64,000 nt of DNA from Streptomyces sp. A012304. Its GTDB lineage: Bacteria; Actinomycetota; Actinomycetes; Streptomycetales; Streptomycetaceae. Positions 8,189 through 16,470 of this stretch are shown here, piece by piece. The stretch is taken from positions 181,585-245,584 of the forward strand of contig NZ_BQUN01000103.1 in the NCBI RefSeq assembly GCF_026008495.1, written 5' to 3'. The notes under the pieces were generated by a model that had not been told where the DNA came from, searched no databases, and saw only the letters and a list, made by a program, of their open reading frames with translations. The position numbers and the translations under genes were made by a program. Each line of letters begins with the position of its first letter. The stretch's first letter is position 1.

Positions 8189-8905
8189 TCAGCGACGGCG
8201 GCGGGCCCGCCCTGTCCGGGCCGCCTTGGCCCGCTTGGCCGCGAACCGTACACCACCGGGGCTCTCCCCGACCTCGACGCGCACGACTGTGGAGAGCGGA
8301 TCGACGATGCCCTCACCGACGTGGAGGATCGACGTACTCACTGCGCCGAGCTTGCTCAGGGCGGTGGCCGCGCTCTTCAGTTCTTCCTCGGCGGTGTCGC
8401 CCTTGAGGGCGAGCATCTCGCCGTAAGGACGCAGCAGCGGAATGCCCCAGGTGGCCAGGCGGTCCAGCGGTGCAACGGCCCGGGCGGTCACCACATGGAC
8501 CGGGGGCAGCTTGCCCATGACCTCTTCGGCGCGTCCGCGCACGACGGTCACATGGTCCAGGCCGAGAAGCTCGACGACCTCGGTCAGGAAGTTCGTGCGC
8601 CGCAGCAGCGGCTCCAGAAGGGTGATCTTGAGGTCGTCCCGCACCAGCGCCAGAGGGATGCCGGGCAGACCGGCACCGGAGCCGACATCGCACACGGTCA
8701 CCTCTTCCGGGACGGCCTCGGAGAGCACCGCGCAGTTCAGCAGGTGCCGCTCCCACAGGCGGGGCACCTCCCGAGGACCGATGAGCCCACGCTGCACGCC
8801 GGTCTCGGCGAGGAGCTCGGCGTACCGGACCGCATCAGCGAAGCGATCACCGAATACCTCGCGTGCCTGCTCGGGCGCAGGGGGGAGCTCCGCTGCCTCC
8901 GTCAC
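8189..8905 (-). CDS. rsmG: 16S rRNA m7G methyltransferase RsmG (GidB)
   Basis: S-adenosylmethionine-dependent methyltransferase that makes m7G at position 527 (E. coli numbering) of 16S rRNA; loss gives low-level streptomycin resistance in actinomycetes. The SAM motif VCDVGSGAGLPGIPLA is near residues 65-80, with VTARAVAPLDRL and ALKG later. I chose GTG at 8905 (238 residues) because GGAAGG lies upstream of it, whereas the ATG at 8929 has no ribosome site. The C-terminus is very basic (RRRR), consistent with RNA binding. Confidence 0.95.
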   Translation of the reverse strand: MTEAAELPPAPEQAREVFGDRFADAVRYAELLAETGVQRGLIGPREVPRLWERHLLNCAVLSEAVPEEVTVCDVGSGAGLPGIPLALVRDDLKITLLEPLLRRTNFLTEVVELLGLDHVTVVRGRAEEVMGKLPPVHVVTARAVAPLDRLATWGIPLLRPYGEMLALKGDTAEEELKSAATALSKLGAVSTSILHVGEGIVDPLSTVVRVEVGESPGGVRFAAKRAKAARTGRARRRR

Positions 8906-8973
8906 GGGGACCGTCCTTCCGTACCGCATCAGCGCGTTCAGCGCTGACCACCAGAACTACAGGCTGACAAAGA

Positions 8974-9004
8974 CCGGCCCCGCCTGCGCAACAGACGGGG
9001 CCGG
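8974..9004 (-). terminator. Hairpin between jag and rsmG
   Basis: A 9-base GC stem, CCGGCCCCG at 8974-8982 with CGGGGCCGG at 8996-9004, followed on the minus strand by TCTTTGT. It may terminate or attenuate transcription from rpmH-jag into rsmG. Confidence 0.65.
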
Positions 9005-9021
9005 AGGAACGTGTGAACCGA

Positions 9022-9534
9022 TCAGTTGGGGAGGACGACGACGAAGCGCTGCGGCTCCTCGCCCTCGGACTCGCTGCGCAGGCCGGCCGCCTTGACCGCG
9101 TCGTGGACGACCTTGCGCTCGAAGGGGGTCATCGGCTTGAGCTTCACCGGCTCGCCGCTGTTCTTCGCGTCGGCTGCGGCCTTGGCACCCAGCTCGGAGA
9201 GCTCGGTGCGCTTCTTGGCGCGGTAGCCCGCGATGTCCAGCATCAGCCGGCTGCGGTCGCCGGTCTCCCGGTGCACGGCCAGACGCGTCAGCTCCTGGAG
9301 CGCCTCCAGCACCTCGCCGTCCCGGCCGACCAGCTTCTGCAGGTCGCGGCTGCCCGTGTCGCTGATGATCGACACAGAGGCACGGTCGGCCTCGACGTCC
9401 ATGTCGATGTCGCCGTCGAGGTCGGCGATGTCCAGCAGACCCTCGAGGTAGTCCGCCGCGATCTCGCCTTCCTGCTCCAGGCGGGTCAGGGTGTCTGCAC
9501 CCTCGGCGGCGGCGGAGGTGGTGCCTTCCGTCAC
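9022..9534 (-). CDS. jag: RNA-binding protein Jag (KhpB-like, KH-R3H)
   Basis: A 170-residue single-stranded nucleic-acid-binding protein. A KH-like segment (LQKLVGRDGEVLEALQELTRL, in pieces across residues 60-85) is followed by an R3H domain (DIAGYRAKKRTELSELG and PMTPFERKVVHDAVK). The N-terminal acidic region matches actinobacterial forms, which lack a long Jag-N domain. It lies 15 bases after yidC in the conserved rpmH-rnpA-yidD-yidC-jag operon. Related KhpB proteins bind sRNAs and influence cell elongation. Confidence 0.93.
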   Translation of the reverse strand: MTEGTTSAAAEGADTLTRLEQEGEIAADYLEGLLDIADLDGDIDMDVEADRASVSIISDTGSRDLQKLVGRDGEVLEALQELTRLAVHRETGDRSRLMLDIAGYRAKKRTELSELGAKAAADAKNSGEPVKLKPMTPFERKVVHDAVKAAGLRSESEGEEPQRFVVVLPN

Positions 9535-9549
9535 GGGATGGGCTCCTTC

Positions 9550-10812
9550 TTACTTCTTGGACGGGGACTTGGGGCGCTGCGGACCGCCCTTGCGCTGCCC
9601 GCTCTGGGCCTTGCTGCGGCCACCGGTGCCGGGCTTGGCAGGGGTCTTCTTGACGGCGGCGGGCTTGGCGTCCTCAGGCTCGTCGGACTTGCTCAGCGAG
9701 GTGGTCTCGCCGGCCGCCTTCGGGCCTCCGGACTGTCGCTGAGCCTTGCTCTGGCGCTTGGGCTGCTGGCGCCTGCCGGTGGCGGTCGTCACGCCGTCCT
9801 CGGACTCGGTGACGGTCTGGGCCTCGCCCTTGATCACGGAGCCGTCGGCCTGGGCCACGAGGCCCACCTTGGTCAGACCGTTGATGAACTTGCGCTCGTA
9901 CTCATTGCGGTCACGGCCCTTGGTCACGATGGCCTTGACGATGGCCTTCTCACCACGGCCGCGGGTCTTGCCGTGGTGCGTGACCCGCTTGTGCAGGCGC
10001 TCCAGGTAAGCCGCCTGGGCCTTGGAACCCGGGGTGGGGTTGTTGTGGATGACGTACATCTGCTGGCCCATGGTCCACAGGTTGGTGGTGAGCCAGTAGA
10101 CGAGGACGCCGACCGGGAAGTTGATGCCGAAGACGGCGAACATGATCGGGAAGATGTACATCAACATCTTCTGCTGCTGCATGAACGGCGTCTTCACCGT
10201 GGTGTCGACGTTCTTCGTCATGAGCTGACGCTGCGTGTAGAACTGCGACAGCGACATCAGGACGATCATGATCGCGGTGACGATGCGGACAGTGGTGATC
10301 GAGGCGTCGAGCGCCGCGGCCTCCGAGGCGCTGTCCGTGAAAGTCGCGGCCAGGGGGGCACCGAAGATGTGCGCCTGCTGCGCGCTCTCCAGCAGCTTCT
10401 GGTTGATCACACCGATGGTGTCACCGTTGGCGATGCTGTTGAGCACGTGGTACAGGGCGAAGAAGAACGGTGACTGCGCCAGGATGGGAAGGCACGAGGA
10501 GAGCGGGTTGGTGCCCGTCTCCTTGTACAGCTTCATCATCTCTTCGGACTGACGCTGCCGGTCGTTCTTGTAGCGCTCCTGGATCTTCTTCATCTCGGGC
10601 TGGAGCGTCTGCATGGCCCGCGTCGCCTTGATCTGCTTCACGAAGAGCGGGATCAGGCAGATCCGGATCACGATCACCAGGGACACGATGGACAGGCCCC
10701 AGGCCCACCCGGTGTCAGGGCCGAAGAGCGCGCCGTACACCTTGTGGAACTGGACGATGACCCAGGAAACGGGTGTTGTGATGAAACTGAAGAGGCTGGC
10801 AATCGTGTCCAC
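9550..10812 (-). CDS. yidC: Membrane protein insertase YidC
   Basis: A 420-residue Oxa1/YidC-type insertase in the Gram-positive layout, without the large periplasmic domain of proteobacteria. Hydrophobic segments occur near residues 5-25, 40-60, 120-145, 185-205 and 225-250. The positive QIKATRAMQTLQPEMKKI loop between the first segments and PLFVKQ are family features. The C-terminal third is a long Lys/Arg/Pro-rich tail that could contact ribosomes or RNA, as known for basic-tailed YidC2/Oxa1. It starts three bases after the yidD stop. Confidence 0.96.
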   Translation of the reverse strand: MDTIASLFSFITTPVSWVIVQFHKVYGALFGPDTGWAWGLSIVSLVIVIRICLIPLFVKQIKATRAMQTLQPEMKKIQERYKNDRQRQSEEMMKLYKETGTNPLSSCLPILAQSPFFFALYHVLNSIANGDTIGVINQKLLESAQQAHIFGAPLAATFTDSASEAAALDASITTVRIVTAIMIVLMSLSQFYTQRQLMTKNVDTTVKTPFMQQQKMLMYIFPIMFAVFGINFPVGVLVYWLTTNLWTMGQQMYVIHNNPTPGSKAQAAYLERLHKRVTHHGKTRGRGEKAIVKAIVTKGRDRNEYERKFINGLTKVGLVAQADGSVIKGEAQTVTESEDGVTTATGRRQQPKRQSKAQRQSGGPKAAGETTSLSKSDEPEDAKPAAVKKTPAKPGTGGRSKAQSGQRKGGPQRPKSPSKK

Positions 10813-10815
10813 TAA

Positions 10816-11169
10816 TCATGCTCCTTGGGCATGGGACGGGGTCTCTGCGGCCGGGCTCGAAGAAGAATTCTCCTCGGTGGCCGTTTCGGCGGCGGAGGGC
10901 CCGCCCTTGCGTGCGCGCCATGCGTCACGCAGCATCTCGTGCCACCGCGGACGCTTGCGCGGCGGGACATGGTCCACGCCTCCCAGCGACCACGGGTTGC
11001 ACCGCAGGATGCGCCAGGCCGTCAGGGCCGTTCCCTTGATCGCACCGTGCCGGTCGATGGCCGTGTAGCCGTAGTGGGAGCACGAGGGGTAGTACTTGCA
11101 GACCGGCCCGAGCAGCGGACTGATCGTCCACTGGTAGAGCTTGATCAGGGCCAGCAGCGGGTACTTCAT
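10816..11169 (-). CDS. yidD: Membrane protein insertion efficiency factor YidD
   Basis: A 117-residue amphipathic protein with the DUF37 signature: LLALIKLYQWTISPLLGP, CKYYPSCSHYGYTAI (three conserved cysteines) and RILRCNPWSLGG. It assists YidC-dependent insertion at the inner face of the membrane. Its start overlaps the rnpA stop by four bases. The C-terminal 35 residues are low-complexity and longer than in most homologues. Confidence 0.95.
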   Translation of the reverse strand: MKYPLLALIKLYQWTISPLLGPVCKYYPSCSHYGYTAIDRHGAIKGTALTAWRILRCNPWSLGGVDHVPPRKRPRWHEMLRDAWRARKGGPSAAETATEENSSSSPAAETPSHAQGA

Positions 11170-11537
11170 CGCGCGCCCCCTCCCAACAGCCGTTGAAGGG
11201 CGGCATCCAGGTCTTGGGCCAGCTGTGCGTGGTCGGCGTCGCCCGCACCGGGCAGCGCCCGTACGACTACCAGGCTACCGGGGGGAAGCAGAGCGACTCG
11301 ATCGCGCATCAGATGGCGCAGTCTGCGCTTCACCGTGTTGCGCACGACCGCACCACCCACTGCCTTGCTCACGACGAAACCCGCACGCGTCGGGGGAGCG
11401 CTCTCCCCAGGCGCGTGCGGGTCCGTGGCACCGCTTCGAAGGTGGACGACGAGGGTCGGGCGTCCGGCCCGACGGCCCCTTCGTACCGCGGTCGCGAAGT
11501 CCTCGCGCCGCCTCAGCCGGTTCTCGGTGGGCAGCAC
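11166..11537 (-). CDS. rnpA: Ribonuclease P protein component
   Basis: A 123-residue basic protein subunit that helps the P RNA mature tRNA 5' ends. It has the N-terminal LPTENRLRRREDFATAVRRG and the RNR-type motif VGGAVVRNTVKRRLRHLMRD. It lies 21 bases downstream of rpmH and overlaps yidD, as in most bacteria. Confidence 0.96.
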   Translation of the reverse strand: MLPTENRLRRREDFATAVRRGRRAGRPTLVVHLRSGATDPHAPGESAPPTRAGFVVSKAVGGAVVRNTVKRRLRHLMRDRVALLPPGSLVVVRALPGAGDADHAQLAQDLDAALQRLLGGGAR

Positions 11538-11558
11538 GACGGCATGACCTGACCGGGA

Positions 11559-11696
11559 TCAGGCGGACAGACGGGCGCGACCCTTGCTACGGCGGGACGC
11601 GAGAATCGCGCGGCCGGCACGGGTGCGCATACGCAGCCGGAAGCCGTGGGTCTTCGCGCGACGACGGTTGTTCGGCTGGAAGGTGCGCTTGCTCAC
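11559..11696 (-). CDS. rpmH: 50S ribosomal protein L34
   Basis: A 45-residue ribosomal protein with the invariant start SKRTFQPNNRRRAKTHGF and RMRTRAGRAI. The GTG at 11696 follows GGAGCCCCCGA. A longer frame exists upstream, but the family begins exactly here. It is the first gene of the rpmH-rnpA-yidD-yidC-jag operon and is divergent from dnaA. Confidence 0.97.
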   Translation of the reverse strand: MSKRTFQPNNRRRAKTHGFRLRMRTRAGRAILASRRSKGRARLSA

Positions 11697-12095
11697 TCGG
11701 GGGCTCCAGAAATCGATCGGTAGTGGCGGGGTGCCGGCCTGGCTGTCACCGTGCGCCCACGAGTAGCTCGCGTTAACGCCCGAGTGCACCGCTTCCCGAT
11801 CACCTGACGCGATCTGTGCCCATCGGAGGCAGGCGGCAGCAGCCATCGACAACTCGACCTGGTTACGGTACGCGGGGCTGCGTCATCCGGTCAAACCAGC
11901 AGCGGGCGGGAGACACTGTCCACAGCCTGGGGACAACAACTTGAACCGTACCCGCCGCGCTGACTACCGTGGCTGAACTCCGATTCGTTCCCTTGTCCCC
12001 GCCCCAACACTTTTCCTCCGACCCGCCCCACCCGACTGACATCCCGACCCGTCCCACGATCACACTTTCGAGGGACCTGTGAGAGAGCGTGCCCT
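11697..12095. promoter_or_regulatory. rpmH-dnaA divergent regulatory region with DnaA boxes
   Basis: A gap of 399 bases with no convincing ORF. It must hold the rpmH promoter (minus) and the dnaA promoter (plus). Two DnaA-box-like sites face each other: CTGTCCACA at 11916-11924 (one mismatch) and TGGGGACAA at 11928-11936 (one mismatch on the other strand). They fit DnaA autoregulation. I could not fix -10/-35 elements with confidence. Confidence 0.7.
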
Positions 12096-14042
12096 GTGGC
12101 TGACGTACCTGCCGATCTTGCCGCAGTGTGGCCACGCGTACTGGAGCAGCTCCTCGGTGAGGGCCGAGGGCAGGGCGTCGAGGCGAAGGACGAGCACTGG
12201 ATCCGCCGCTGCCAGCCGCTGGCGCTGGTCGCCGACACGGCCCTGCTCGCCGTACCGAACGAATTCGCGAAGGGCGTGCTGGAGGGGCGTCTCGCGCCGA
12301 TCGTCAGCGAGACCCTGAGCCGGGAGTGCGGCCGGCCGATCCGTATCGCGATCACCGTCGACGACTCTGCGGGCGAGTCCCCGGCTGCGCCCGCGCCGCC
12401 GGCCCCGGCGCAGCCGCGCTACGAGGAGCCCGAGCGGCCGGCCGGCCAGTACGCGGGGCAGTACGACAGCAGCTACGACACCCCGTACGACCGTCCCTAC
12501 GAAGGTCAGTACGAGAGCTACGGCCGCCACCGCGGCGAACAGCCGCCGGGCCCTTCCGACGACCACGGCGCCCGCCCCGACCCGCTGCCCACCGCCCGGC
12601 CCGCCTACCCGGCCGAGTACCAGCGCCCCGAGCCGGGCGCCTGGCCTCGGCCCTCCCAGGACGAGTACGGGTGGCAGCAGCAGCGCCTGGGCTTCCCTGA
12701 GCGCGACCCGTACGCGTCGCCGTCGCAGGAGTCCTACGGGTCTCCTGGTCAGGACGCGTACGGATCGGCGCCGCAGGACTACCGCCCGCAGGCGATGGAG
12801 CGGCCGTCCTACGACCCCTCCGGCTACGAGCCGTCGCGCCCCGAGTACGACCAGCGGGACGCGGTGCGGCGTGAGCTGCCGGAGCCGCCGGGCGGGGGTC
12901 ATCCGCACCGCGGCGGCCCGGTCGGCCCCGGTCAGGCCGGTCCCGGGGCGCCCGGCGCGCCCGGCCCTTCGGGCTCGGGGTCCGCGCAGGCGGGCGGTCC
13001 CGGTGAGCCGACCGCGCGACTGAACCCCAAATACCTGTTCGACACGTTCGTCATCGGCGCGTCCAACCGCTTCGCGCACGCGGCGGCGGTCGCCGTCGCC
13101 GAGGCGCCGGCGAAGGCATACAACCCCCTTTTCATCTACGGAGAGTCGGGGCTCGGCAAGACGCACCTGCTGCACGCGATCGGGCACTACGCGCGAAGCC
13201 TCTACCCGGGCACGCGCGTGCGGTACGTGAGCTCGGAGGAGTTCACCAACGAGTTCATCAACTCCATCCGTGACGGCAAGGGCGACAGCTTCCGTAAGCG
13301 GTACCGGGAGATGGACATCCTCCTGGTCGACGACATCCAGTTCCTGGCGGACAAGGAGTCGACGCAGGAGGAGTTCTTCCACACCTTCAACACGCTCCAC
13401 AACGCGAACAAGCAGATCGTGCTGTCCTCCGACCGGCCGCCGAAGCAGCTGGTGACGCTGGAGGACCGGCTGCGGAACCGTTTCGAGTGGGGACTGATCA
13501 CCGACGTCCAGCCGCCCGAGCTGGAGACGCGCATCGCGATCCTGCGGAAGAAGGCGGTGCAGGAGCAGCTGAACGCTCCGCCCGAGGTGCTGGAGTTCAT
13601 CGCCTCGCGGATCTCGCGGAACATCCGTGAGCTGGAGGGCGCGCTGATCCGGGTGACGGCGTTCGCGTCGCTCAACCGGCAGCCGGTGGATCTGGGCCTG
13701 ACGGAGATCGTCCTGAAGGACCTGATCCCCGGCGGCGAGGACTCGGCACCCGAAATCACGTCCACGGCGATCATGAGCGCGACTGCCGACTACTTCGGCC
13801 TCACGGTCGAGGACCTGTGCGGCACGTCGCGTGGCCGCGCGCTCGTCACGGCCCGCCAGATCGCCATGTACCTGTGCCGCGAGCTGACCGACCTGTCGCT
13901 GCCGAAGATCGGCGCGCTGTTCGGCGGCCGTGACCATACGACGGTGATGCACGCCGACCGCAAGATCCGCAACCTGATGGCCGAGCGGCGCTCCATCTAC
14001 AACCAGGTCACGGAGCTGACCAACCGCATCAAGGCCGGCTGA
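12096..14042 (+). CDS. dnaA: Replication initiator DnaA
   Basis: A 648-residue AAA+ ATPase that opens oriC. Domain I (about 1-90) is followed by an unusually long Pro/Tyr/Gly-rich domain II (about 90-300), typical of Streptomyces. Domain III has Walker A GESGLGKTH near residue 349 and Walker B ILLVDDIQFL near 407. Domain IV carries the DnaA-box-binding signature GRDHTTVMHADRKI near 610. GTG at 12096 gives the MADVPADLAAVWPRVL start; its ribosome site is weak (GAGAGAG). A strong hairpin follows the stop, then oriC. Confidence 0.97.
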   Translation: MADVPADLAAVWPRVLEQLLGEGRGQGVEAKDEHWIRRCQPLALVADTALLAVPNEFAKGVLEGRLAPIVSETLSRECGRPIRIAITVDDSAGESPAAPAPPAPAQPRYEEPERPAGQYAGQYDSSYDTPYDRPYEGQYESYGRHRGEQPPGPSDDHGARPDPLPTARPAYPAEYQRPEPGAWPRPSQDEYGWQQQRLGFPERDPYASPSQESYGSPGQDAYGSAPQDYRPQAMERPSYDPSGYEPSRPEYDQRDAVRRELPEPPGGGHPHRGGPVGPGQAGPGAPGAPGPSGSGSAQAGGPGEPTARLNPKYLFDTFVIGASNRFAHAAAVAVAEAPAKAYNPLFIYGESGLGKTHLLHAIGHYARSLYPGTRVRYVSSEEFTNEFINSIRDGKGDSFRKRYREMDILLVDDIQFLADKESTQEEFFHTFNTLHNANKQIVLSSDRPPKQLVTLEDRLRNRFEWGLITDVQPPELETRIAILRKKAVQEQLNAPPEVLEFIASRISRNIRELEGALIRVTAFASLNRQPVDLGLTEIVLKDLIPGGEDSAPEITSTAIMSATADYFGLTVEDLCGTSRGRALVTARQIAMYLCRELTDLSLPKIGALFGGRDHTTVMHADRKIRNLMAERRSIYNQVTELTNRIKAG

Positions 14043-14088
14043 ACGAGGCCGGCTGAACGAGCCGTCCCCACGGCGGTGGCCCCCGCGT

Positions 14089-14117
14089 AGAGACGCCGAG
14101 AGCTCCTCGGCGTCTCT
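14089..14117 (+). terminator. dnaA terminator
   Basis: A perfect 12-base stem, AGAGACGCCGAG at 14089-14100 with its complement at 14106-14117 and a five-base loop, 46 bases after the dnaA stop. There is no clear T run. Confidence 0.8.
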
Positions 14118-14130
14118 GCCATGCGCGCCG

Positions 14131-14228
14131 CGAACGGCAGAGCACCCTCCAGACGCCGCCGACCAACGGCAGAGAGCCCTCCGAGCGCCGCCGACCAACG
14201 GCAGAGCCATCTCCAGGCGGCGCCGGCG
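14131..14228. repeat. Three 32-base tandem repeats between dnaA and oriC
   Basis: AACGGCAGAG recurs at 14133, 14165 and 14197, exactly 32 bases apart. The first two units also share CCTCC and GCCGCCGACC; the third has diverged in its second half. This gives three tandem units of about 32 bases. No spacers of constant length separate them, so this is not CRISPR. Confidence 0.85.
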
Positions 14229-14269
14229 ATCCGCGGAAACCCCGCCGCGACTACCGCCGACGCACGGTC

Positions 14270-14315
14270 GACGCACCGCCGACCGCCCTGTCGACGCACC
14301 GCCGACCGCTCTGTC
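14270..14315. repeat. Two 23-base tandem repeats beside oriC
   Basis: GACGCACCGCCGACCG begins at 14270 and 14293. The two 23-base units differ by one base (CCCTGTC or CTCTGTC at the end). A partial copy, GACGCACGGTC, precedes them at about 14259. Confidence 0.85.
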
Positions 14316-14399
14316 GCTGCCGTGCCGCCTCCCCGCGACTCGCCTGCGGCCCGCTCACGTCGCCCCCGCCCCGTCACCGCCTGTTCGATTAGCGGCCGG

Positions 14400-14940
14400 G
14401 TTACGGCCACTCTCCACAGATTCGGTGAGTTTTTCCCGTCCACAACCTGGGGACTGTGGAGTTGTCCAGATCGCGTCCACAGGTGAGCCTGTTGAAGGAC
14501 CATCAGACCAGGTCACCCGGTTGTGGATTCGTGGACGAAGGATCTCCACAGGGTGTGGACAACGCGGCGATCCACACCCTGTGCACGAAGTTGTCCACGG
14601 GCAACCCACAGGATCGGTCCGGTTGTCCCCAGTGAGAGCCCGCTTCTCCACATGGCTGTCCACTGTTCGGCAACCCGACGCGTCTCCTCACCGCGTCGAG
14701 TGAAAGGCGTCACACGAAGCTGCCGGGTTGGGCTGTGGGAAACGTGGGTAAAGCTGGGGACGGCGCTGGGGAGAACTCGCCCCACCCTGTGCATGGGGTG
14801 TGCAGAACTTTCTGTTCTCCACAGACGACCCTGGTTGTCCACCGCCTCCGCCCACAGGCCCGGTGGACAAAATTTCGCCTCTGAGCTGCGAAAACACAGT
14901 TATCCACGGTTTCCACAGGCCCTACTACTACTCCCGACTA
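14400..14940. other. oriC: Replication origin oriC (DnaA-box cluster)
   Basis: The dnaA-dnaN gap holds a dense group of DnaA boxes in both orientations, consensus TTGTCCACA. Perfect: TGTGGACAA at 14554-14562. One mismatch: 14462-14470 (TTGTCCAGA), 14591-14599 (TTGTCCACG), 14623-14631 (TTGTCCCCA), 14644-14652 and 14815-14823 (TTCTCCACA), 14835-14843 (TTGTCCACC) and 14862-14870 (its complement). Weaker two-mismatch sites include 14436-14444, 14473-14481, 14522-14530, 14568-14576, 14656-14664, 14734-14742, 14900-14908 and 14909-14917. S. coelicolor and S. lividans oriC were described with about 19 boxes in this gap. I see no clear AT-rich unwinding element; the least GC-rich part is around 14885-14940. 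Confidence 0.95.
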
Positions 14941-15161
14941 GAGAGAGCCCGGAATCCGTTTCGAAGGGGGTCCTGTGCACAACTCGCCCCTCGGCCCTCG
15001 GCTGCCCCTCGTCACGACTTGACCCCGAGGGGCACCTACTGTCAGTGCGGTGCGTCAGACTGGTCCCGGTGGTCCTTCCCCTCACAGGGGCCGACGACAC
15101 CGAGACAGACGACGAAGGCCAGGCAGGGCGAGAGCGCCGGCAACAGCAGGAGGCGGCAACA

Positions 15162-16292
15162 GTGAAGATCCGGGTGGAACGCGACGTACTCGCGGAGGCA
15201 GTGGCCTGGGCGGCGCGCAGCCTCCCGGCCCGTCCGCCGGCGCCTGTCCTCGCCGGCCTGCTGCTGAAGGCCGACGACGGCGCCCTCAGCCTCTCCAGCT
15301 TCGACTACGAGGTCTCCGCGCGCGTGTCGGTGGAGGCCGAGGTCGAGGAGGAGGGCACGGTCCTCGTCTCCGGCCGTCTGCTCGCGGACATCTGCCGCGC
15401 CCTCCCCAACCGCCCGGTGGAGATTTCCACAGACGGTGTACGGGCGACGGTGGTCTGCGGCTCGTCCCGCTTCACTCTCCACACCCTGCCGGTGGAGGAG
15501 TACCCGTCGCTGCCGCAGATGCCGAACGCCACGGGCACCGTGCCGGGTGAGGTCTTCGCCTCCGCGGCCGCCCAGGTCGCCATCGCCGCCGGCCGTGACG
15601 ACACGCTGCCCGTCCTGACCGGTGTGCGCATCGAGATCGAGGGCGACACCGTCACCCTGGCCTCCACCGACCGCTACCGCTTCGCGGTCCGCGAGTTCCT
15701 GTGGAAGCCGGAGAACCCGGACGCCTCGGCGGTCGCCCTGGTGCCCGCCAAGACCCTCCTGGACACCGCCAAGGCTCTGACCAGCGGCGACAGTGTCACC
15801 CTGGCGCTGTCCGGCTCGGGCTCGGGCGAGGGCCTGATCGGTTTCGAGGGCGCCGGCCGCCGGACCACGACGCGTCTGCTGGAGGGCGACCTCCCGAAGT
15901 ACCGCACGCTGTTCCCGACGGAGTTCAACTCCGTCGCCGTGATCGAGACCGCCCCCTTCGTGGAGGCCGTCAAGCGTGTGGCGCTGGTCGCCGAGCGCAA
16001 CACCCCGGTGCGGCTCAGCTTCGAGCAGGGCGTGCTGATCCTGGAGGCCGGCTCCAGCGACGACGCACAGGCTGTGGAAAGGGTCGACGCTCAGCTCGAG
16101 GGCGACGACATCTCCATCGCCTTCAACCCGACCTTCCTGCTGGACGGCCTGAGCGCCATCGACTCCCCGGTGGCCCAGCTGTCCTTCACGACGTCCACCA
16201 AGCCCGCGCTGCTCAGCGGCAAGCCGGCGGTGGACGCGGAGGCGGACGAGGCCTACAAGTACCTGATCATGCCGGTGCGCCTGAGCGGCTGA
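15162..16292 (+). CDS. dnaN: DNA polymerase III beta sliding clamp
   Basis: A 376-residue processivity clamp. The start MKIRVERDVLAEAVAWAARSL is typical, and the C-terminal YKYLIMPVRLSG matches the clamp's conserved MPVRL end that shapes the protein-binding pocket. GTG at 15162 is preceded by CAGGAGG at 15146-15152. The frame is open far upstream into oriC, but only this start gives the family length. A perfect DnaA box lies 11 bases after the stop. Confidence 0.97.
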   Translation: MKIRVERDVLAEAVAWAARSLPARPPAPVLAGLLLKADDGALSLSSFDYEVSARVSVEAEVEEEGTVLVSGRLLADICRALPNRPVEISTDGVRATVVCGSSRFTLHTLPVEEYPSLPQMPNATGTVPGEVFASAAAQVAIAAGRDDTLPVLTGVRIEIEGDTVTLASTDRYRFAVREFLWKPENPDASAVALVPAKTLLDTAKALTSGDSVTLALSGSGSGEGLIGFEGAGRRTTTRLLEGDLPKYRTLFPTEFNSVAVIETAPFVEAVKRVALVAERNTPVRLSFEQGVLILEAGSSDDAQAVERVDAQLEGDDISIAFNPTFLLDGLSAIDSPVAQLSFTTSTKPALLSGKPAVDAEADEAYKYLIMPVRLSG

Positions 16293-16302
16293 TCGTCGGA
16301 CG

Positions 16303-16311
16303 TTGTCCACA
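16303..16311 (+). promoter_or_regulatory. DnaA box after dnaN
   Basis: Perfect TTGTCCACA in the 178-base dnaN-gnd gap. Weaker related sites (for example GCCCACAGG near 16380) occur nearby. The gap shows no ORF of its own. Confidence 0.7.
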
Positions 16312-16470
16312 GGCCGTGGAGAACATCCCCCGGCCTGTGGGCGAAACCCGCAGGTGAGGGTGTGCGTCTGAGCGCGTATGCCCACAGGTGTGCGTGACGG
16401 TCCGGGTTTAGGCTCGGACATGGGTACGAAGGTGCCCCCCCACGCCACACAGCGACCTAAGGAACAACTG

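Noticed and set aside
7924..8316. N-terminal extension of ParA
   Set aside because: It would cross a parS and two DnaA boxes, lacks a good ribosome site and exceeds the length I recall for the family.
12060..14276. A 738-codon open frame opposite dnaA
   Set aside because: Arg-rich antisense shadow of dnaA running into oriC.
14131..14315. CRISPR-like repeat array
   Set aside because: The units are directly tandem with no unique spacers of constant length and no cas genes nearby.
14523..15161. N-terminal extension of DnaN through oriC
   Set aside because: The frame is open only because oriC lacks stops there; the clamp begins at 15162.
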